Assembly (NCBI RefSeq): GCF_000834015.1
Contig: NZ_JXQI01000081.1
Location: forward strand, 1 to 56,609
DNA length: 56,609 nt
From: Prevotella pectinovora
GTDB lineage: Bacteria > Bacteroidota > Bacteroidia > Bacteroidales > Bacteroidaceae
Direction: 5' to 3'
The notes beneath the pieces are model-generated. The model had not been told where the DNA came from. It was given only the letters and a program-made list of their open reading frames with translations, and did not search any database. The position numbers were made by a program, and so were the translations under genes. Positions 42,217-50,636 of this stretch are shown here, in pieces; within the stretch, counting starts at the first letter, position 1, and each line of letters starts with the position of its first letter.

Positions 42217-42287
42217 AAAATCGGTCGTTAGAGCTTAGTATCAAAACAAATTCGTGATACTTTTATATTGCTCTAATGACCGATTTT
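42217..42287. repeat. Small inverted-end element (family of 23527), terminator-like
   Basis: AAAATCGGTCGTTAGAGC (42217-42234) pairs with GCTCTAATGACCGATTTT (42270-42287), with one mismatch. The interior holds GTATCA..TGATAC. The hairpin is followed by TTTGGG. It sits 23 nt after the methyltransferase stop and can end that transcript. Confidence 0.65.
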
Positions 42288-42295
42288 TGGGATTA

Positions 42296-42480
42296 TCCCA
42301 AATCGGTCATTAGGGCTTGCTTGGATTTTGTTTTTTAGAAGAGTGGATTTTGTTTGGCTTTTAATGAGTAATAGCGAGCTATTGCGAATTAAAAAACGGA
42401 CAAAAGACGCCTTATAAAAAGCAAAAGACTGCAAGCAGTTATAAAAAATACATGGAACGGTCTAATGATCGTTTTGGGAT
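42296..42480 (-). repeat. 185-bp element with inverted ends (copy B)
   Basis: This is copy A of 23527-23711 in reverse orientation, about 90% identical by eye. The ends are ATCCCAAATCGGTCATTAGG and the complement of CTAATGATCGTTTTGGGAT. Its last base is the first base of the complement of the MBL gene stop codon, so the element directly abuts that gene. Confidence 0.75.
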
Positions 42481-43241
42481 TATATCTCTACCACCTCTCC
42501 GTCGTAAGACAAATGTATCCCTTCTGGAAGTTTCTGCTCAGCCTCGTCAAACAGTCCGATGTCGTGGCACATGTGGGTGAGGAACACTTGCTTGGCGCTT
42601 GTCTTGCGTGCAAACTCGAGGGCCTCGTCCACGAGCATGTGGGAATGGTGAGGCTTGGTGAAGCGAAGGGCATTTACCACCAGATAGTCAATGTCTTGCA
42701 GATAGTCGATTTCTCCCTCCGGTATGGTCTTCATATCTGTTATGTAGGCGAGCCTGCCTATCTTGTAGCCCAGTATAGGCAGCTTGTCGTGCATCACCTG
42801 TAGGGGTATGACCGTCAGCTCGTTGATCTTCAGTTCCTGGTGAGGATGAATATCATGCAGACTGATTTTGGGCACACCGGGGTAGGGATGTTCCACGAAG
42901 CAGTATGGCATCATGGACCGGAGACTTTTTTCAGAAATGGAATCGCTGTAGACATTGATGTCGCCGAATTGACAGAAAGGCCGCAAATCATCCATTCCTC
43001 CTACGTGGTCGTAGTGGGAGTGTGTCACGAGCACGGCGTCTATCTTGCGGAATTCCTGTCTGAGCATCTGTTCCCTGAAGTCCGGTCCGCAGTCTATCAC
43101 AATCCTTGTCTGTTCCGTTTCCACCATTGCCGAGCATCTGGTGCGCCTGTCGCGAGGGTCATGGCTCTTGCAAACTTTGCAAGAGCAGCCTATCGTGGGC
43201 ACACCAACCGATGTTCCTGTTCCGAGAAATGTAAGTTTCAT
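42480..43241 (-). CDS. MBL-fold metallohydrolase (PhnP-like)
   Basis: This 253-residue metallo-beta-lactamase-fold phosphodiesterase starts MKLTFLGTGTSVGVPTIGC. It carries the extra metal-binding CSCKVCKSHDPRDRRTRCSA (about residues 19-38) typical of PhnP, and the metal motif THSHYDHVGGMDDLRPF (about 74-90). The start is set at 43241; a longer frame would run 26 residues back into murB and has no family support. The gap to murB is 5 nt, so it is co-transcribed with murB. PhnP acts on cyclic ribose phosphates, but with no phn genes here the substrate may be another cyclic nucleotide or phosphate ester. Confidence 0.85.
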   Translation of the reverse strand: MKLTFLGTGTSVGVPTIGCSCKVCKSHDPRDRRTRCSAMVETEQTRIVIDCGPDFREQMLRQEFRKIDAVLVTHSHYDHVGGMDDLRPFCQFGDINVYSDSISEKSLRSMMPYCFVEHPYPGVPKISLHDIHPHQELKINELTVIPLQVMHDKLPILGYKIGRLAYITDMKTIPEGEIDYLQDIDYLVVNALRFTKPHHSHMLVDEALEFARKTSAKQVFLTHMCHDIGLFDEAEQKLPEGIHLSYDGEVVEI

Positions 43242-43246
43242 ATATA

Positions 43247-44260
43247 TCAGATGATATTTACTTCGGGATGGATGTCGATGCCGAACTTCTTTTCCACGTC
43301 GCTGCGGATGCGGTCGCATAGCGCCACGATGTCATTGCCGGTGGCACCGCCCTTGTTCACGAGCACGAGGGCCTGTTTGGAGTGTACTCCGGCTCTGCCC
43401 AGCGTCTTGCCTTTCCATCCGCATTGGTCTATCATCCATCCAGCCGGAATCTTCTCGTGTGTGTCGTCCACATCGTAGTGAGGCATCTGTGGATATTTCT
43501 TGAGCAGTTCGTTGAACTTGTCCTTGCTTACCAAGGGGTTCATGAAGAAGCTGCCGGCGTTGCCTTCCACCTTAGGGTCAGGCAGCTTGGCGTCGCGGAT
43601 CTTGATTATGGCGTTGCGCAGCTCGGCAGCCGTCGGGTCGCTGATACCCTCCTTGTCGAGTTCCGCACGGATGTTGCCGTAGTCGAGATGCGGGTTGAAT
43701 ACCAGCGACAGCTTGTAGGTCACGTGGGTAATCAGATATTTGTTCTTCCAGTCCTCCTTGAAACGGCTCTTGCGGTAGGCATACTCACACTGTTCGTTGG
43801 TGAAGTAGCAAGATTTGCCTGTGGCAATCTCCACAGCCTCCACTTTGTATATTATGTCCTTCACTTCAGCACCATACGCGCCGATGTTCTGTACAGCCGA
43901 GGCACCCACCTCACCAGGGATGAGCGACAGGTTTTCCGTGCCATACCATCCGTGTGCCACGCAGTGTGCCACGACATCGTCCCATGTTTCTCCGCTGCCG
44001 CATCTCACGAGCACTCCGCCATCGATGAATGTGGAGCTGATGCCCTTGATGGCAGAATGGAGCACGGTGCCGTTGAAGTCTTTTGTCAGCAACAGATTAC
44101 TTCCGCCACCGAGAAGCAACAACGGCATGTCCTCGTCGCTTATGTTCTTCACTGTCTCCTTGGCTTCCGCCACGCTGGAGAACTCTATGAAGCGGCTGCA
44201 TTTGGCATCGATGCCAAATGTGTTGTGCTGTGCCAGACTGTAGTTTCGTAAATCTTTCAC
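43247..44260 (-). CDS. murB: UDP-N-acetylenolpyruvoylglucosamine reductase
   Basis: This 337-residue FAD enzyme makes UDP-N-acetylmuramate for peptidoglycan. The FAD-binding stretch LLLGGGSNLL is at about residues 48-57 and GSGETWDDVV at about 87-96. IPGEVGASAVQNIGAYGAEV is at about 116-135. The catalytic Ser/Glu region, including GNAGSFFMNPLVS (about 237-249), matches the long type I MurB with a Tyr loop. The opening NYSLAQHNTFGIDAKC is standard. It is first in a two-gene unit with the PhnP-like hydrolase. Confidence 0.95.
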   Translation of the reverse strand: MKDLRNYSLAQHNTFGIDAKCSRFIEFSSVAEAKETVKNISDEDMPLLLLGGGSNLLLTKDFNGTVLHSAIKGISSTFIDGGVLVRCGSGETWDDVVAHCVAHGWYGTENLSLIPGEVGASAVQNIGAYGAEVKDIIYKVEAVEIATGKSCYFTNEQCEYAYRKSRFKEDWKNKYLITHVTYKLSLVFNPHLDYGNIRAELDKEGISDPTAAELRNAIIKIRDAKLPDPKVEGNAGSFFMNPLVSKDKFNELLKKYPQMPHYDVDDTHEKIPAGWMIDQCGWKGKTLGRAGVHSKQALVLVNKGGATGNDIVALCDRIRSDVEKKFGIDIHPEVNII

Positions 44261-44417
44261 TTTCTTTCTTTTTTTAAGTTTAAATTTAATTATCCTGAAT
44301 TCTTGAATCTTTCAAAATCGCAGTGTAATTTCCTTGATGTTGCCTGACCTATACCTTTTTCATCCTTCAGACCGGTCTTGTCGGCTGATAGGGTTTTGAA
44401 AAGTGCGGTCGGAATTG

Positions 44418-44463
44418 AAAAAACTCCCGTCGGCAGTTCTATTTGAACACTGCCGATAGGAGT
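44418..44463 (-). terminator. Terminator of the DUF4348 gene
   Basis: On the minus strand GACTCCTATCGGCAGTGTTC pairs imperfectly with GAACTGCCGACGGGAGTTT and is followed by TTTTTT (complement of 44418-44423). It separates the DUF4348 gene from murB. Confidence 0.75.
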
Positions 44464-44492
44464 CTTTCATGTATTATTGATTTTTTTCTTTT

Positions 44493-45332
44493 TTATTCTG
44501 AGAGTCGTGTCAGGAGCCATTTCTTGCCCCTTCTTACGAATGTCAGTTCCATCTCCATACCGTTGGCAATGCCTCGCATCACGAGAATCTTCTGGTTGCT
44601 CTGCGTGTATTTCTGTCCATACATTATGTTGTATATGAATCCAGAAGGCAACTCAGGAGCGAAAGCAGGCCATGTTTCTGGCAGGATGTCTCCGCTCATC
44701 GTGCTGAAGTCATCATCAGGGTCAGGACCATTGAAATGTATCGGGGAATTCAGATGGTGTGCCTGATAAGTCGAGTCGGTAGCGAATTTCTGATAGAAGT
44801 TGAGGAATGAGGCATTGTTGTTCTGATACATCGCCCCCGTGTTCACCTCCACGAGCATCCACTGTCCGTTTATGCGGTTGAAGATGTATTGTTTCACCTT
44901 CTTTTTCTTCAGATAGATTTTCTCCACCACTACATTGTTTATCGACGTGTCTTTCACGAGCTTCATCTGCTTGCGGTTGTCGAAGATAAGCGTGTAGTAA
45001 CCCTGGTTCATAAAGAAATGTTCCATCTTCCATTGCCCCTTTTCGAGCAACTTCTCCGTTTTGCCGTTTACCACCTTCAGCGGAAACTTGATTCTCTTCA
45101 TCTGCAGCTTTTTGTTTGCGGCGAAATTGAAGATGAAATCGTCAAACAACTCATCGGCTGCCTTTGGCATCGGCTGTTCCGTGATGAGCTGTTCCAGTGT
45201 GTCGGCAGCTGTTGTGTCGGTGGAGTCGGTCATCGTGGAGTCGGCTCCGGATGCTTTCTTGTCAGCGCATCCCGTTGTCGTCAGCATCATCGTGACGATT
45301 GTGATGACAACAAATAGAAATCCTTTTCTCAT
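44493..45332 (-). CDS. DUF4348 lipoprotein
   Basis: This 279-residue lipoprotein has a signal (about residues 1-22, MMLTTTGC with the lipidated Cys). An acidic Ser/Thr/Asp-rich linker follows (about 25-55). The DUF4348 domain (about 60-279) contains ADELFDDFIFNFAANKKLQMKRIKFPL and closes with GKKWLLTRLSE. The family is Bacteroidales-specific and has no known activity. It stands alone, with a TACTTTTG promoter box upstream (complement of 45389-45396). Confidence 0.85.
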   Translation of the reverse strand: MRKGFLFVVITIVTMMLTTTGCADKKASGADSTMTDSTDTTAADTLEQLITEQPMPKAADELFDDFIFNFAANKKLQMKRIKFPLKVVNGKTEKLLEKGQWKMEHFFMNQGYYTLIFDNRKQMKLVKDTSINNVVVEKIYLKKKKVKQYIFNRINGQWMLVEVNTGAMYQNNNASFLNFYQKFATDSTYQAHHLNSPIHFNGPDPDDDFSTMSGDILPETWPAFAPELPSGFIYNIMYGQKYTQSNQKILVMRGIANGMEMELTFVRRGKKWLLTRLSE

Positions 45333-45388
45333 TGTCTTATTATACCGAGAAATAATCTTTTAGAATAATGTTTACTCTCAAATTTTCG

Positions 45389-45396
45389 CAAAAGTA
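45389..45396 (-). promoter_or_regulatory. -7 box for the DUF4348 gene
   Basis: TACTTTTG on the minus strand, 56 nt upstream of the gene. Confidence 0.5.
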
Positions 45397-45606
45397 CATA
45401 TTTTATCATATACTGTGCAAACATTTTCTTTAAAATTTTCGTTATAGCCTAAAACTCTTGACATAAGAGCGATATTTCCGCGTCGTCAGAAAATCGTCTT
45501 AACCCCAATCCTCCATTATGGCTTGACGGATAAATGGATGCAATAAGGCTCTTTCGTCTCTTTTTATGCGTGGTGCCAGCAGCCTGAAGTCAAATATATC
45601 GTGTCA

Positions 45607-45640
45607 TTTGCACGTTTCTCGAAAAAATGCAGTAAATTTG
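45607..45640 (+). promoter_or_regulatory. pheS promoter (TTTG-N22-TAAATTTG)
   Basis: TTTG lies at 45607-45610 and TAAATTTG at 45633-45640. Both elements match the Bacteroidota consensus. The leader would be about 80 nt. Confidence 0.65.
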
Positions 45641-45726
45641 CTCCCGAAATGGGTTCTGCCATCTTTTTGATGATAATGGTGTGAGCTTCTCCATATTTGA
45701 AATTACAAGAAAAATAGTATTTGGAT

Positions 45727-46764
45727 ATGATACTTGACAAGATTGAAAGCCTCCTTGCAGAGGTAAAAGAAATGAAAGCCTCGAATGCTGAGGAGATAGA
45801 GGCGTTGCGCCTGAAATATCTCAGCAAGAAAGGTGAGATCAATGCCGTAATGGCAGATTTTAGAAATGTACCTGCCGACCAGAAAAAAGAGGTGGGAATG
45901 AAAATCAACGAGCTCAAGCAGACTGCTCTCGAAAGGCTCAATGCCCTGCGTGATGCCATCGAAACAAGCGAAGACGGCGACCAGGGACTCGACCTGACAA
46001 GGACTGCCTATCCGATAAAGCTCGGAACACGCCATCCGCTGACCATCGTCAAGAACGAGATCATCGACATTTTCTCCCGTATGGGATTTGTGCTTGCTGA
46101 TGGACCAGAGGCAGAAGACGACCTGCATGTGTTCACGAAGATGAATTTCGCCGCCGACCATCCTGCCCGCGACATGCAGGACACATTCTTCATAGAGCAG
46201 AATCCAAACGATGTTACGAAGAACATCCTTCTTCGTAGCCACACAAGTTCGGTGCAGGCACGCGTGATGGAGACATCGCAGCCTCCTATCCGTATCATCT
46301 GTCCGGGACGAGTATATCGCAATGAGGCAATCACAGCACGTGCACACTGCTTCTTCCATCAGATAGAGGGACTCTACATCGACAAGAACGTATCGTTCAC
46401 CGACCTCAAGCAGGTGCTCCTGACCTTTGCCCGCGAGATGTTCGGAGCAGACACAAAGATTCGTCTGCGTCCAAGCTATTTCCCATTCACGGAGCCAAGT
46501 GCCGAGATGGATATCTCATGCCACATCTGCGGCGGTAAGGGCTGCGGATTCTGCAAGCATACAGGATGGGTGGAAATCCTGGGCTGCGGAATGGTTGACC
46601 CCAACGTGTTGGAGCTTTGCGGCATAGACAGCAAGGTATATACCGGTTATGCCTTCGGCCTCGGTGTGGAGCGTATCACCAACCTGAAGTATCAGGTTTC
46701 CGACCTGCGTCTGTTCTCTGAGAACGATGTGCGCTTCCTTGAGGAGTTTGAGGGCGCTAAATAA
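45727..46764 (+). CDS. pheS: Phenylalanine-tRNA ligase alpha subunit
   Basis: This 345-residue catalytic subunit has an N-terminal coiled coil that binds tRNA (about residues 1-90) and a class II core with HPLTIVKNEIIDIFSRMGF. Motif 2 is in RIICPGRVYRNEAITARAHC (about 196-215, written in part), and motif 3 is near GYAFGLGVERI (about 305-315). A zinc-like Cys cluster lies in CHICGGKGCGFCKHTG (about 258-273). The ATG at 45727 (MILDKIESLL) is chosen; a TTG two codons upstream is possible but not needed. pheT is not adjacent. Confidence 0.95.
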   Translation: MILDKIESLLAEVKEMKASNAEEIEALRLKYLSKKGEINAVMADFRNVPADQKKEVGMKINELKQTALERLNALRDAIETSEDGDQGLDLTRTAYPIKLGTRHPLTIVKNEIIDIFSRMGFVLADGPEAEDDLHVFTKMNFAADHPARDMQDTFFIEQNPNDVTKNILLRSHTSSVQARVMETSQPPIRIICPGRVYRNEAITARAHCFFHQIEGLYIDKNVSFTDLKQVLLTFAREMFGADTKIRLRPSYFPFTEPSAEMDISCHICGGKGCGFCKHTGWVEILGCGMVDPNVLELCGIDSKVYTGYAFGLGVERITNLKYQVSDLRLFSENDVRFLEEFEGAK

Positions 46765-46855
46765 AAAATCAATCTTCTCTCTTCCTGCAGACAACAGACG
46801 GCTTGCAGCCATTCTTTGATGCGTATTTGTGAAGGTGGAAGAGATAAATATCATT

Positions 46856-46896
46856 AACGATCCCTGTTGACAATTATTTGATTGACAGGGATCGTT
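46856..46896 (+). terminator. pheS terminator
   Basis: AACGATCCCTGT (46856-46867) pairs perfectly with ACAGGGATCGTT (46885-46896). T residues follow. Confidence 0.75.
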
Positions 46897-46943
46897 TCGT
46901 ATCAAGACTTGCGTATGTCTGATAGACAACATCTTTAAAGGAA

Positions 46944-47681
46944 ATGAATATGAAGAAAAAGGCCATCGTTGTGGGAGCCACGTCGGGCATAGGACTTGAG
47001 GTGGCACGTCTTCTGGCATCCGGCGGATATGAAGTCGGCATAGCAGGGCGTCGTGAGGAGAGACTCAGAGATATCATGCGTGAAACCGAAGGCATCGTTG
47101 CATACAGGAGAATCGACGTGAGAAGCGCTGAGGCACCGCAGCAGCTGCTCGACATGATACGGGAACTTGGCGGAATAGACCTCTATTTCCATAGTTCCGG
47201 CATCGGTTGGCAGAACGGTTCGCTTGAAGCAGACAAGGAGATTGCTACTGTGGAGACAAACGGAGTGGGATTTACGCGTATGGTGACGGCTGCATACAAT
47301 TGGTTTGCCGATAGCGGGAAGGCTGGACGCATAGCCTGCATAACGTCGATTGCCGGCACGAAAGGACTGGGAGCTGCTCCTGCCTATTCTGCCACGAAAC
47401 GCTTTCAGACGCATTATCTTGAATGCTTGTCGCAACAGGCACGGATGCGTCAGTTGCCTGTCCGCATCACCGATATACGGCCTGGTTTCGTGGCCACCGA
47501 TCTGATAGCCGGCAGCAATTTCCCATTGCAACTGTCGGCAGACAGTGTGGCTGCCGACATAGTGAAGGCAGTGGAGAAGGGTAGAGAGGTGGTGACGATA
47601 GACTGGCGTTACCGTCTGCTCGTGGCTTTCTGGCGTTTGCTGCCGAGAAGTCTATGGGTAAGGCTGAGGTTCGTGAAATAG
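46944..47681 (+). CDS. Short-chain dehydrogenase/reductase (SDR)
   Basis: This 245-residue NAD(P)-dependent oxidoreductase of the classical SDR type has the cofactor loop VVGATSGIGLEVARLL (about residues 8-23), IAGRREERL suggesting NADP binding, a catalytic Ser in CITSIAGTKG (about 132-141) and YSATK (about 149-153). The C-terminus has a hydrophobic and basic end (LLVAFWRLLPRSLWVRLRF), often seen in the DltE-like and fatty-alcohol type SDRs, which suggests membrane contact. The substrate is unknown. The HAD gene follows after 10 nt, so they are co-transcribed. Starts at 46944 or 46950 are both possible. Confidence 0.88.
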   Translation: MNMKKKAIVVGATSGIGLEVARLLASGGYEVGIAGRREERLRDIMRETEGIVAYRRIDVRSAEAPQQLLDMIRELGGIDLYFHSSGIGWQNGSLEADKEIATVETNGVGFTRMVTAAYNWFADSGKAGRIACITSIAGTKGLGAAPAYSATKRFQTHYLECLSQQARMRQLPVRITDIRPGFVATDLIAGSNFPLQLSADSVAADIVKAVEKGREVVTIDWRYRLLVAFWRLLPRSLWVRLRFVK

Positions 47682-47691
47682 TGAAAAGAAA

Positions 47692-48336
47692 ATGTATATG
47701 AATATAAGAACCATAATACTTGATTTCGACGGAACGATGGGCGATTCGCGCAGTCTTATCGTCAGGACTCTTCAACAGACAATATGCGAATGCCGCCTGC
47801 CACGGCGCACCGATGAGGAGTGTGCCGCCACTATCGGACTGCCTCTGTATCAGGCTTTTGTCTCGATGTTTGGCATTAGTGATGCTGATGGGCAACGTTG
47901 TGCTGATACTTACCGTCGCATCTTTATGGAGAACAAACAGGAGATGACTGTTAAGCCTTTCCCTAATGTCATTGATACCATACGCAAACTGAAAGCCTCA
48001 GGCAAGACTTTGGCGATAGCCAGCAGCAGGAGTCGGCAGTCGCTTGTGGAATACGTGGAGCAGTACGACATTATGGATTGCATCTCTTGTATTGTGGCTT
48101 CGGATGATATAGAGAATGCGAAGCCGGCACCAGACATGGTTCTGAGAGTTCTTGAATTAACCGGAGGTACCCCTGATACCACCCTTACCGTAGGTGATAT
48201 GACATACGACATTGATATGGGCCGTGCTGCCGGAACATTGACCTGTGGCGTGACTTACGGCAACGGTACTCGCGAAGATCTCTCTGATGCCGATTTTCTG
48301 ATAGATGACTTCTCTGAATTGATGTCACTTCTTTGA
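47692..48336 (+). CDS. HAD family phosphatase (phosphoglycolate phosphatase/phosphoglucomutase-like)
   Basis: This 214-residue HAD superfamily IA enzyme has motif I DFDGTMGDS (about residues 10-18), a four-helix cap, motif II in LAIASSRSR (about 103-111), the Lys in NAKPAPDMV (about 142-150) and motif IV GDMTYDID (about 167-174). It could be a phosphatase of small sugar phosphates or nucleotides; the subgroup is not settled. It is the second gene of the SDR-HAD pair and the last core gene before the accessory patch. Confidence 0.88.
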   Translation: MYMNIRTIILDFDGTMGDSRSLIVRTLQQTICECRLPRRTDEECAATIGLPLYQAFVSMFGISDADGQRCADTYRRIFMENKQEMTVKPFPNVIDTIRKLKASGKTLAIASSRSRQSLVEYVEQYDIMDCISCIVASDDIENAKPAPDMVLRVLELTGGTPDTTLTVGDMTYDIDMGRAAGTLTCGVTYGNGTREDLSDADFLIDDFSELMSLL

Positions 48337-48380
48337 GACATTCCTGAAGACCTATTTGTGACAACGCTTTTATCGTCCAT

Positions 48381-48452
48381 AATTTCCCCCACAGCGTGGG
48401 GAACAGAACCCCCTAATGTGGGGTTTCATTCCCCACGCTAAGGGGGGAATTT
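48381..48452. terminator. Large nested hairpin after the SDR-HAD operon
   Basis: AATTTCCCCC and GCGTGGGGAA on the left pair with TTCCCCACGC and GGGGGGAATT on the right. An inner small stem is ACCCC..GGGGT. It follows the HAD stop by 44 nt and directly borders the transposase remnant, so it may be either a terminator or an element end. Confidence 0.5.
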
Positions 48453-48463
48453 ACGGCTTATGG

Positions 48464-48660
48464 CTACTCTTGCAATTCAAAAGCCGAACAACCGCTTCTC
48501 ACTATCAATGTTCTCTGTCTCTGCCGTCAGGAATAGTGCCACTACCTCCAAGTCAGAAAACTTGGGAACAGGACCACGATGTGGAACATTCCCCAATTCG
48601 TTGACGAGATTTTCAGAGAAAAGTTTGTGTAACTCAAGTATTTTGACGAATTTTGTATGA
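48464..48660 (-). pseudogene. Truncated transposase remnant (IS982-like)
   Basis: On the minus strand the frame reads KILELHKLFSENLVNELG, then PHRGPVPKFSDLEVVALFLT and AETENIDSEKRLFGF, then a stop. This is the N-terminal part of an IS982-type transposase as recalled from Bacteroidota (PKxSDLEVVALxLTAE..xIDSExxLF). A one-base shift after LFGF would continue FELQE, also family-like, before a stop. No ATG opens the frame, and the DDE domain is absent. Only about 65 of some 300 residues remain, so the element is dead. The family name is from memory. Confidence 0.65.
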
Positions 48661-48864
48661 AGGCTGTACTTGCGATGGGCTGTCTTTGATGTATCGGGAG
48701 ATTATTCTGAAGGCTGCATTGATGGCGGAGTGGACTGCGGAAAAGAAGTCTGACCACCAAAGTAGCGCTTAAGTAGAAAAGATAGTGGCTGTAATGACCG
48801 ATGATTATATTGGCGTTACTGAGATGATGAAACTATGTGGAATTAAGATAACAAAATGTGAAAG

Positions 48865-49707
48865 ATGTACGAAGAAAGAATATTCCTTATGAAAAGACCT
48901 TTGCAATGGTCATACCTTACAAGTGGATTACCCATTCCAAGGGTATTCCAGCAACTTACGTATGACATTTTGGGCAAACGTCTCACTGCCAAGGAAAGCA
49001 CTGATGTTAGAATAATGTTAGGTGGGGAAATGTTCTATACCAAGATAAATAATATCGGCTTTGATCAAAATAAGTACAATCATACAGAAATTCTACAGTT
49101 CAAATACGACAGCAATAAAATGCTTCTTGGAAAATTACAAGAAATATTCGAGAAGGAATATCGGTATTGTTTGGATGAACGTTCTGAAAGACCTAAGGGT
49201 AGCAATAAAAGGATTAACATCGCCGACAAGTATGATACTCAAATCATTGTTTATGGTACATCGGAACCAGGCTTGTTCGTTTGGGAGCCTGTATTTGAAG
49301 ATGTCATTAAACAGTCAAAGGAAGAAATCGCTCAAATGACAGAAGAAGAATACGAGACATTTGTAGAGTGCCAAGACCCTACTGCTAAAGTTGTCCGTAA
49401 ATCAATAATGCAAAATGTTCGCGAATTAGATCGGTCGATTGGAGAGTCGTTGAAGATGACTTATGGATATAGATGTCAGATGACAGGTGAATATGTTGGT
49501 GAACAGCATGGCGTAAGTTGTGTTGAAGCTCATCATATTCTCCCTTTCGTAGAAAGTCTTGATAATAGTACAGATAATTTAATGGTGTTGTCACCTAATT
49601 ATCATCGCATCATTCACAAGGCAAAACCTCATTTTAATCGAAAAACCTTGTCATTTGAATATCCTAACGGATTAATTGAAAAGGTAAAACTTAACTTGCA
49701 TTTGTAG
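48865..49707 (+). CDS. HNH endonuclease with an uncharacterised N-terminal domain
   Basis: This 280-residue protein has a C-terminal HNH domain: YGYRCQMTGE (about residues 205-214), VEAHHILPF (about 225-233), STDNLMVLSPNYHRIIHKA (about 238-256). Only one CxxTG-like knuckle is visible. The first 180 residues contain a conserved-looking IVYGTSEPGLFVWEPVFEDV stretch but no domain I can name. Such fusions are common among modification-dependent or type II-like restriction nucleases. No methyltransferase accompanies it, which fits a modification-dependent enzyme. Base composition is clearly more AT-rich than in neighbouring genes, and a dead transposase is adjacent, so acquisition by transfer is likely. 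The start may also be Met9 at 48889. Confidence 0.75.
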   Translation: MYEERIFLMKRPLQWSYLTSGLPIPRVFQQLTYDILGKRLTAKESTDVRIMLGGEMFYTKINNIGFDQNKYNHTEILQFKYDSNKMLLGKLQEIFEKEYRYCLDERSERPKGSNKRINIADKYDTQIIVYGTSEPGLFVWEPVFEDVIKQSKEEIAQMTEEEYETFVECQDPTAKVVRKSIMQNVRELDRSIGESLKMTYGYRCQMTGEYVGEQHGVSCVEAHHILPFVESLDNSTDNLMVLSPNYHRIIHKAKPHFNRKTLSFEYPNGLIEKVKLNLHL

Positions 49708-49795
49708 CATGAAACAACTGGTACATAACAAAGTAGTCAATAAATTATGGCTCTTCGTCAATTTAGGTGGTAAAAAGATGTTTGTTTATGGTTTT

Positions 49796-49868
49796 AATAG
49801 GGCTTGCTAATATTTATGAATGATAATGGGATATTTCTAATTAAAAGCAAATGGCTGCAAGCAGTTAA
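49796..49868. repeat. Deletion derivative of the 185-bp element
   Basis: TAATAGGGCTTGCT (49796-49809) and AAAAGCAAATGGCTGCAAGC (49843-49862) plus AGTTA match outer and inner parts of copy B, with about 130 bp of the interior missing or replaced. It lies between the HNH gene and trmD. Confidence 0.45.
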
Positions 49869-49882
49869 TGAATAGACAGAAT

Positions 49883-49917
49883 AACCCCCGAAAATATTTA
49901 TCTGATTTTCGGGGGGT
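49883..49917 (-). terminator. trmD terminator
   Basis: AACCCCCGAAAAT on the plus strand pairs with GATTTTCGGGGGG. On the minus strand it follows trmD by about 37 nt. Confidence 0.7.
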
Positions 49918-49953
49918 ATCACAATTACCGGTTGAAAGGTCATCCGGTTATTG

Positions 49954-50628
49954 TTATTTCAGCAGGTCTGGTCGCAGGCGCTTCGTTCTCTCGTAGCTCT
50001 GCTCCATCTCCCAATCCTTTATCTTTGCCTCGTTGCCGCTGAGCAGTATGTCGGGCACTTTCCAGCCTTTGTATTCTGCCGGTCTGGTGTAGATAGGCGC
50101 TGAGAGCATGTCGTCTTGGAAACAGTCGGACAGGGCGCTCTGCTCGTCGCTTATCACTCCCGGCACTATACGTACGATGGCGTCTGCCATAACGGCAGCA
50201 GCAAGCTCGCCGCCGGTGAGCACATAGTCGCCGATGCTTATCTCGCGAGTGATGAGATGTTCGCGGATGCGGTGGTCGATGCCTTTGTAGTGGCCACACA
50301 GGATGATGAGGTTCTGCTTCATCGACAGGTCGTTTGCCACGTGCTGGTTGAACTGTTCTCCGTCGGGCGAGGTGAATATCACTTCGTCGTAGTCGCGCTC
50401 AGCTTTCAGAGCCGAGATGCAGCGGTCTATAGGTTCACACTGCATCACCATGCCGGCAAATCCGCCGTATGGATAATCGTCCACTCTTTTCCACTTGTCG
50501 GCAGAGTAGTCACGCAGATTGTGCAGATGGATTTCTGCCAGTCCTTTCTTCTGTGCCCTTGCCAGGATAGACTCATTGCAGAAGCCTTCGATCATGGCTG
50601 GGAGCACGGTGATAATGTCAATTCTCAT
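49954..50628 (-). CDS. trmD: tRNA (guanine(37)-N1)-methyltransferase
   Basis: This 224-residue SPOUT enzyme makes m1G37 in tRNAs that read CNN codons, preventing frameshifting. Motifs are [16 protein letters not shown] (residues 1-16), [16 protein letters not shown] (about 52-67), [12 protein letters not shown] (about 110-121) and the knot [20 protein letters not shown] (about 132-151). The length is standard. It begins 8 nt after the HIT gene stop and forms an operon with it. The usual rimM-rplS partners are absent here. Confidence 0.95.
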   Translation of the reverse strand: MRIDIITVLPAMIEGFCNESILARAQKKGLAEIHLHNLRDYSADKWKRVDDYPYGGFAGMVMQCEPIDRCISALKAERDYDEVIFTSPDGEQFNQHVANDLSMKQNLIILCGHYKGIDHRIREHLITREISIGDYVLTGGELAAAVMADAIVRIVPGVISDEQSALSDCFQDDMLSAPIYTRPAEYKGWKVPDILLSGNEAKIKDWEMEQSYERTKRLRPDLLK

Positions 50629-50636
50629 ATTTTTCG

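Larger units (their letters stand above)
48337..48864. other. Accessory spacer with a hairpin and transposase remnant
   Basis: This 528-nt gap contains a nested hairpin (48381-48452) and a minus-strand transposase remnant (about 48464-48660). From about 48690 to 48864 nothing is recognisable apart from a 27-codon frame (48689-48772) without family signal. The composition turns AT-rich towards the HNH gene. Confidence 0.55.

Noticed and set aside
43242..43319. 26-residue extension of the PhnP-like hydrolase
   Set aside because: It overlaps murB, and the conserved family start is MKLTFLGTGTS.
48689..48772. 27-codon plus-strand gene
   Set aside because: Too short, no family signal, and it lies next to a decayed transposase.
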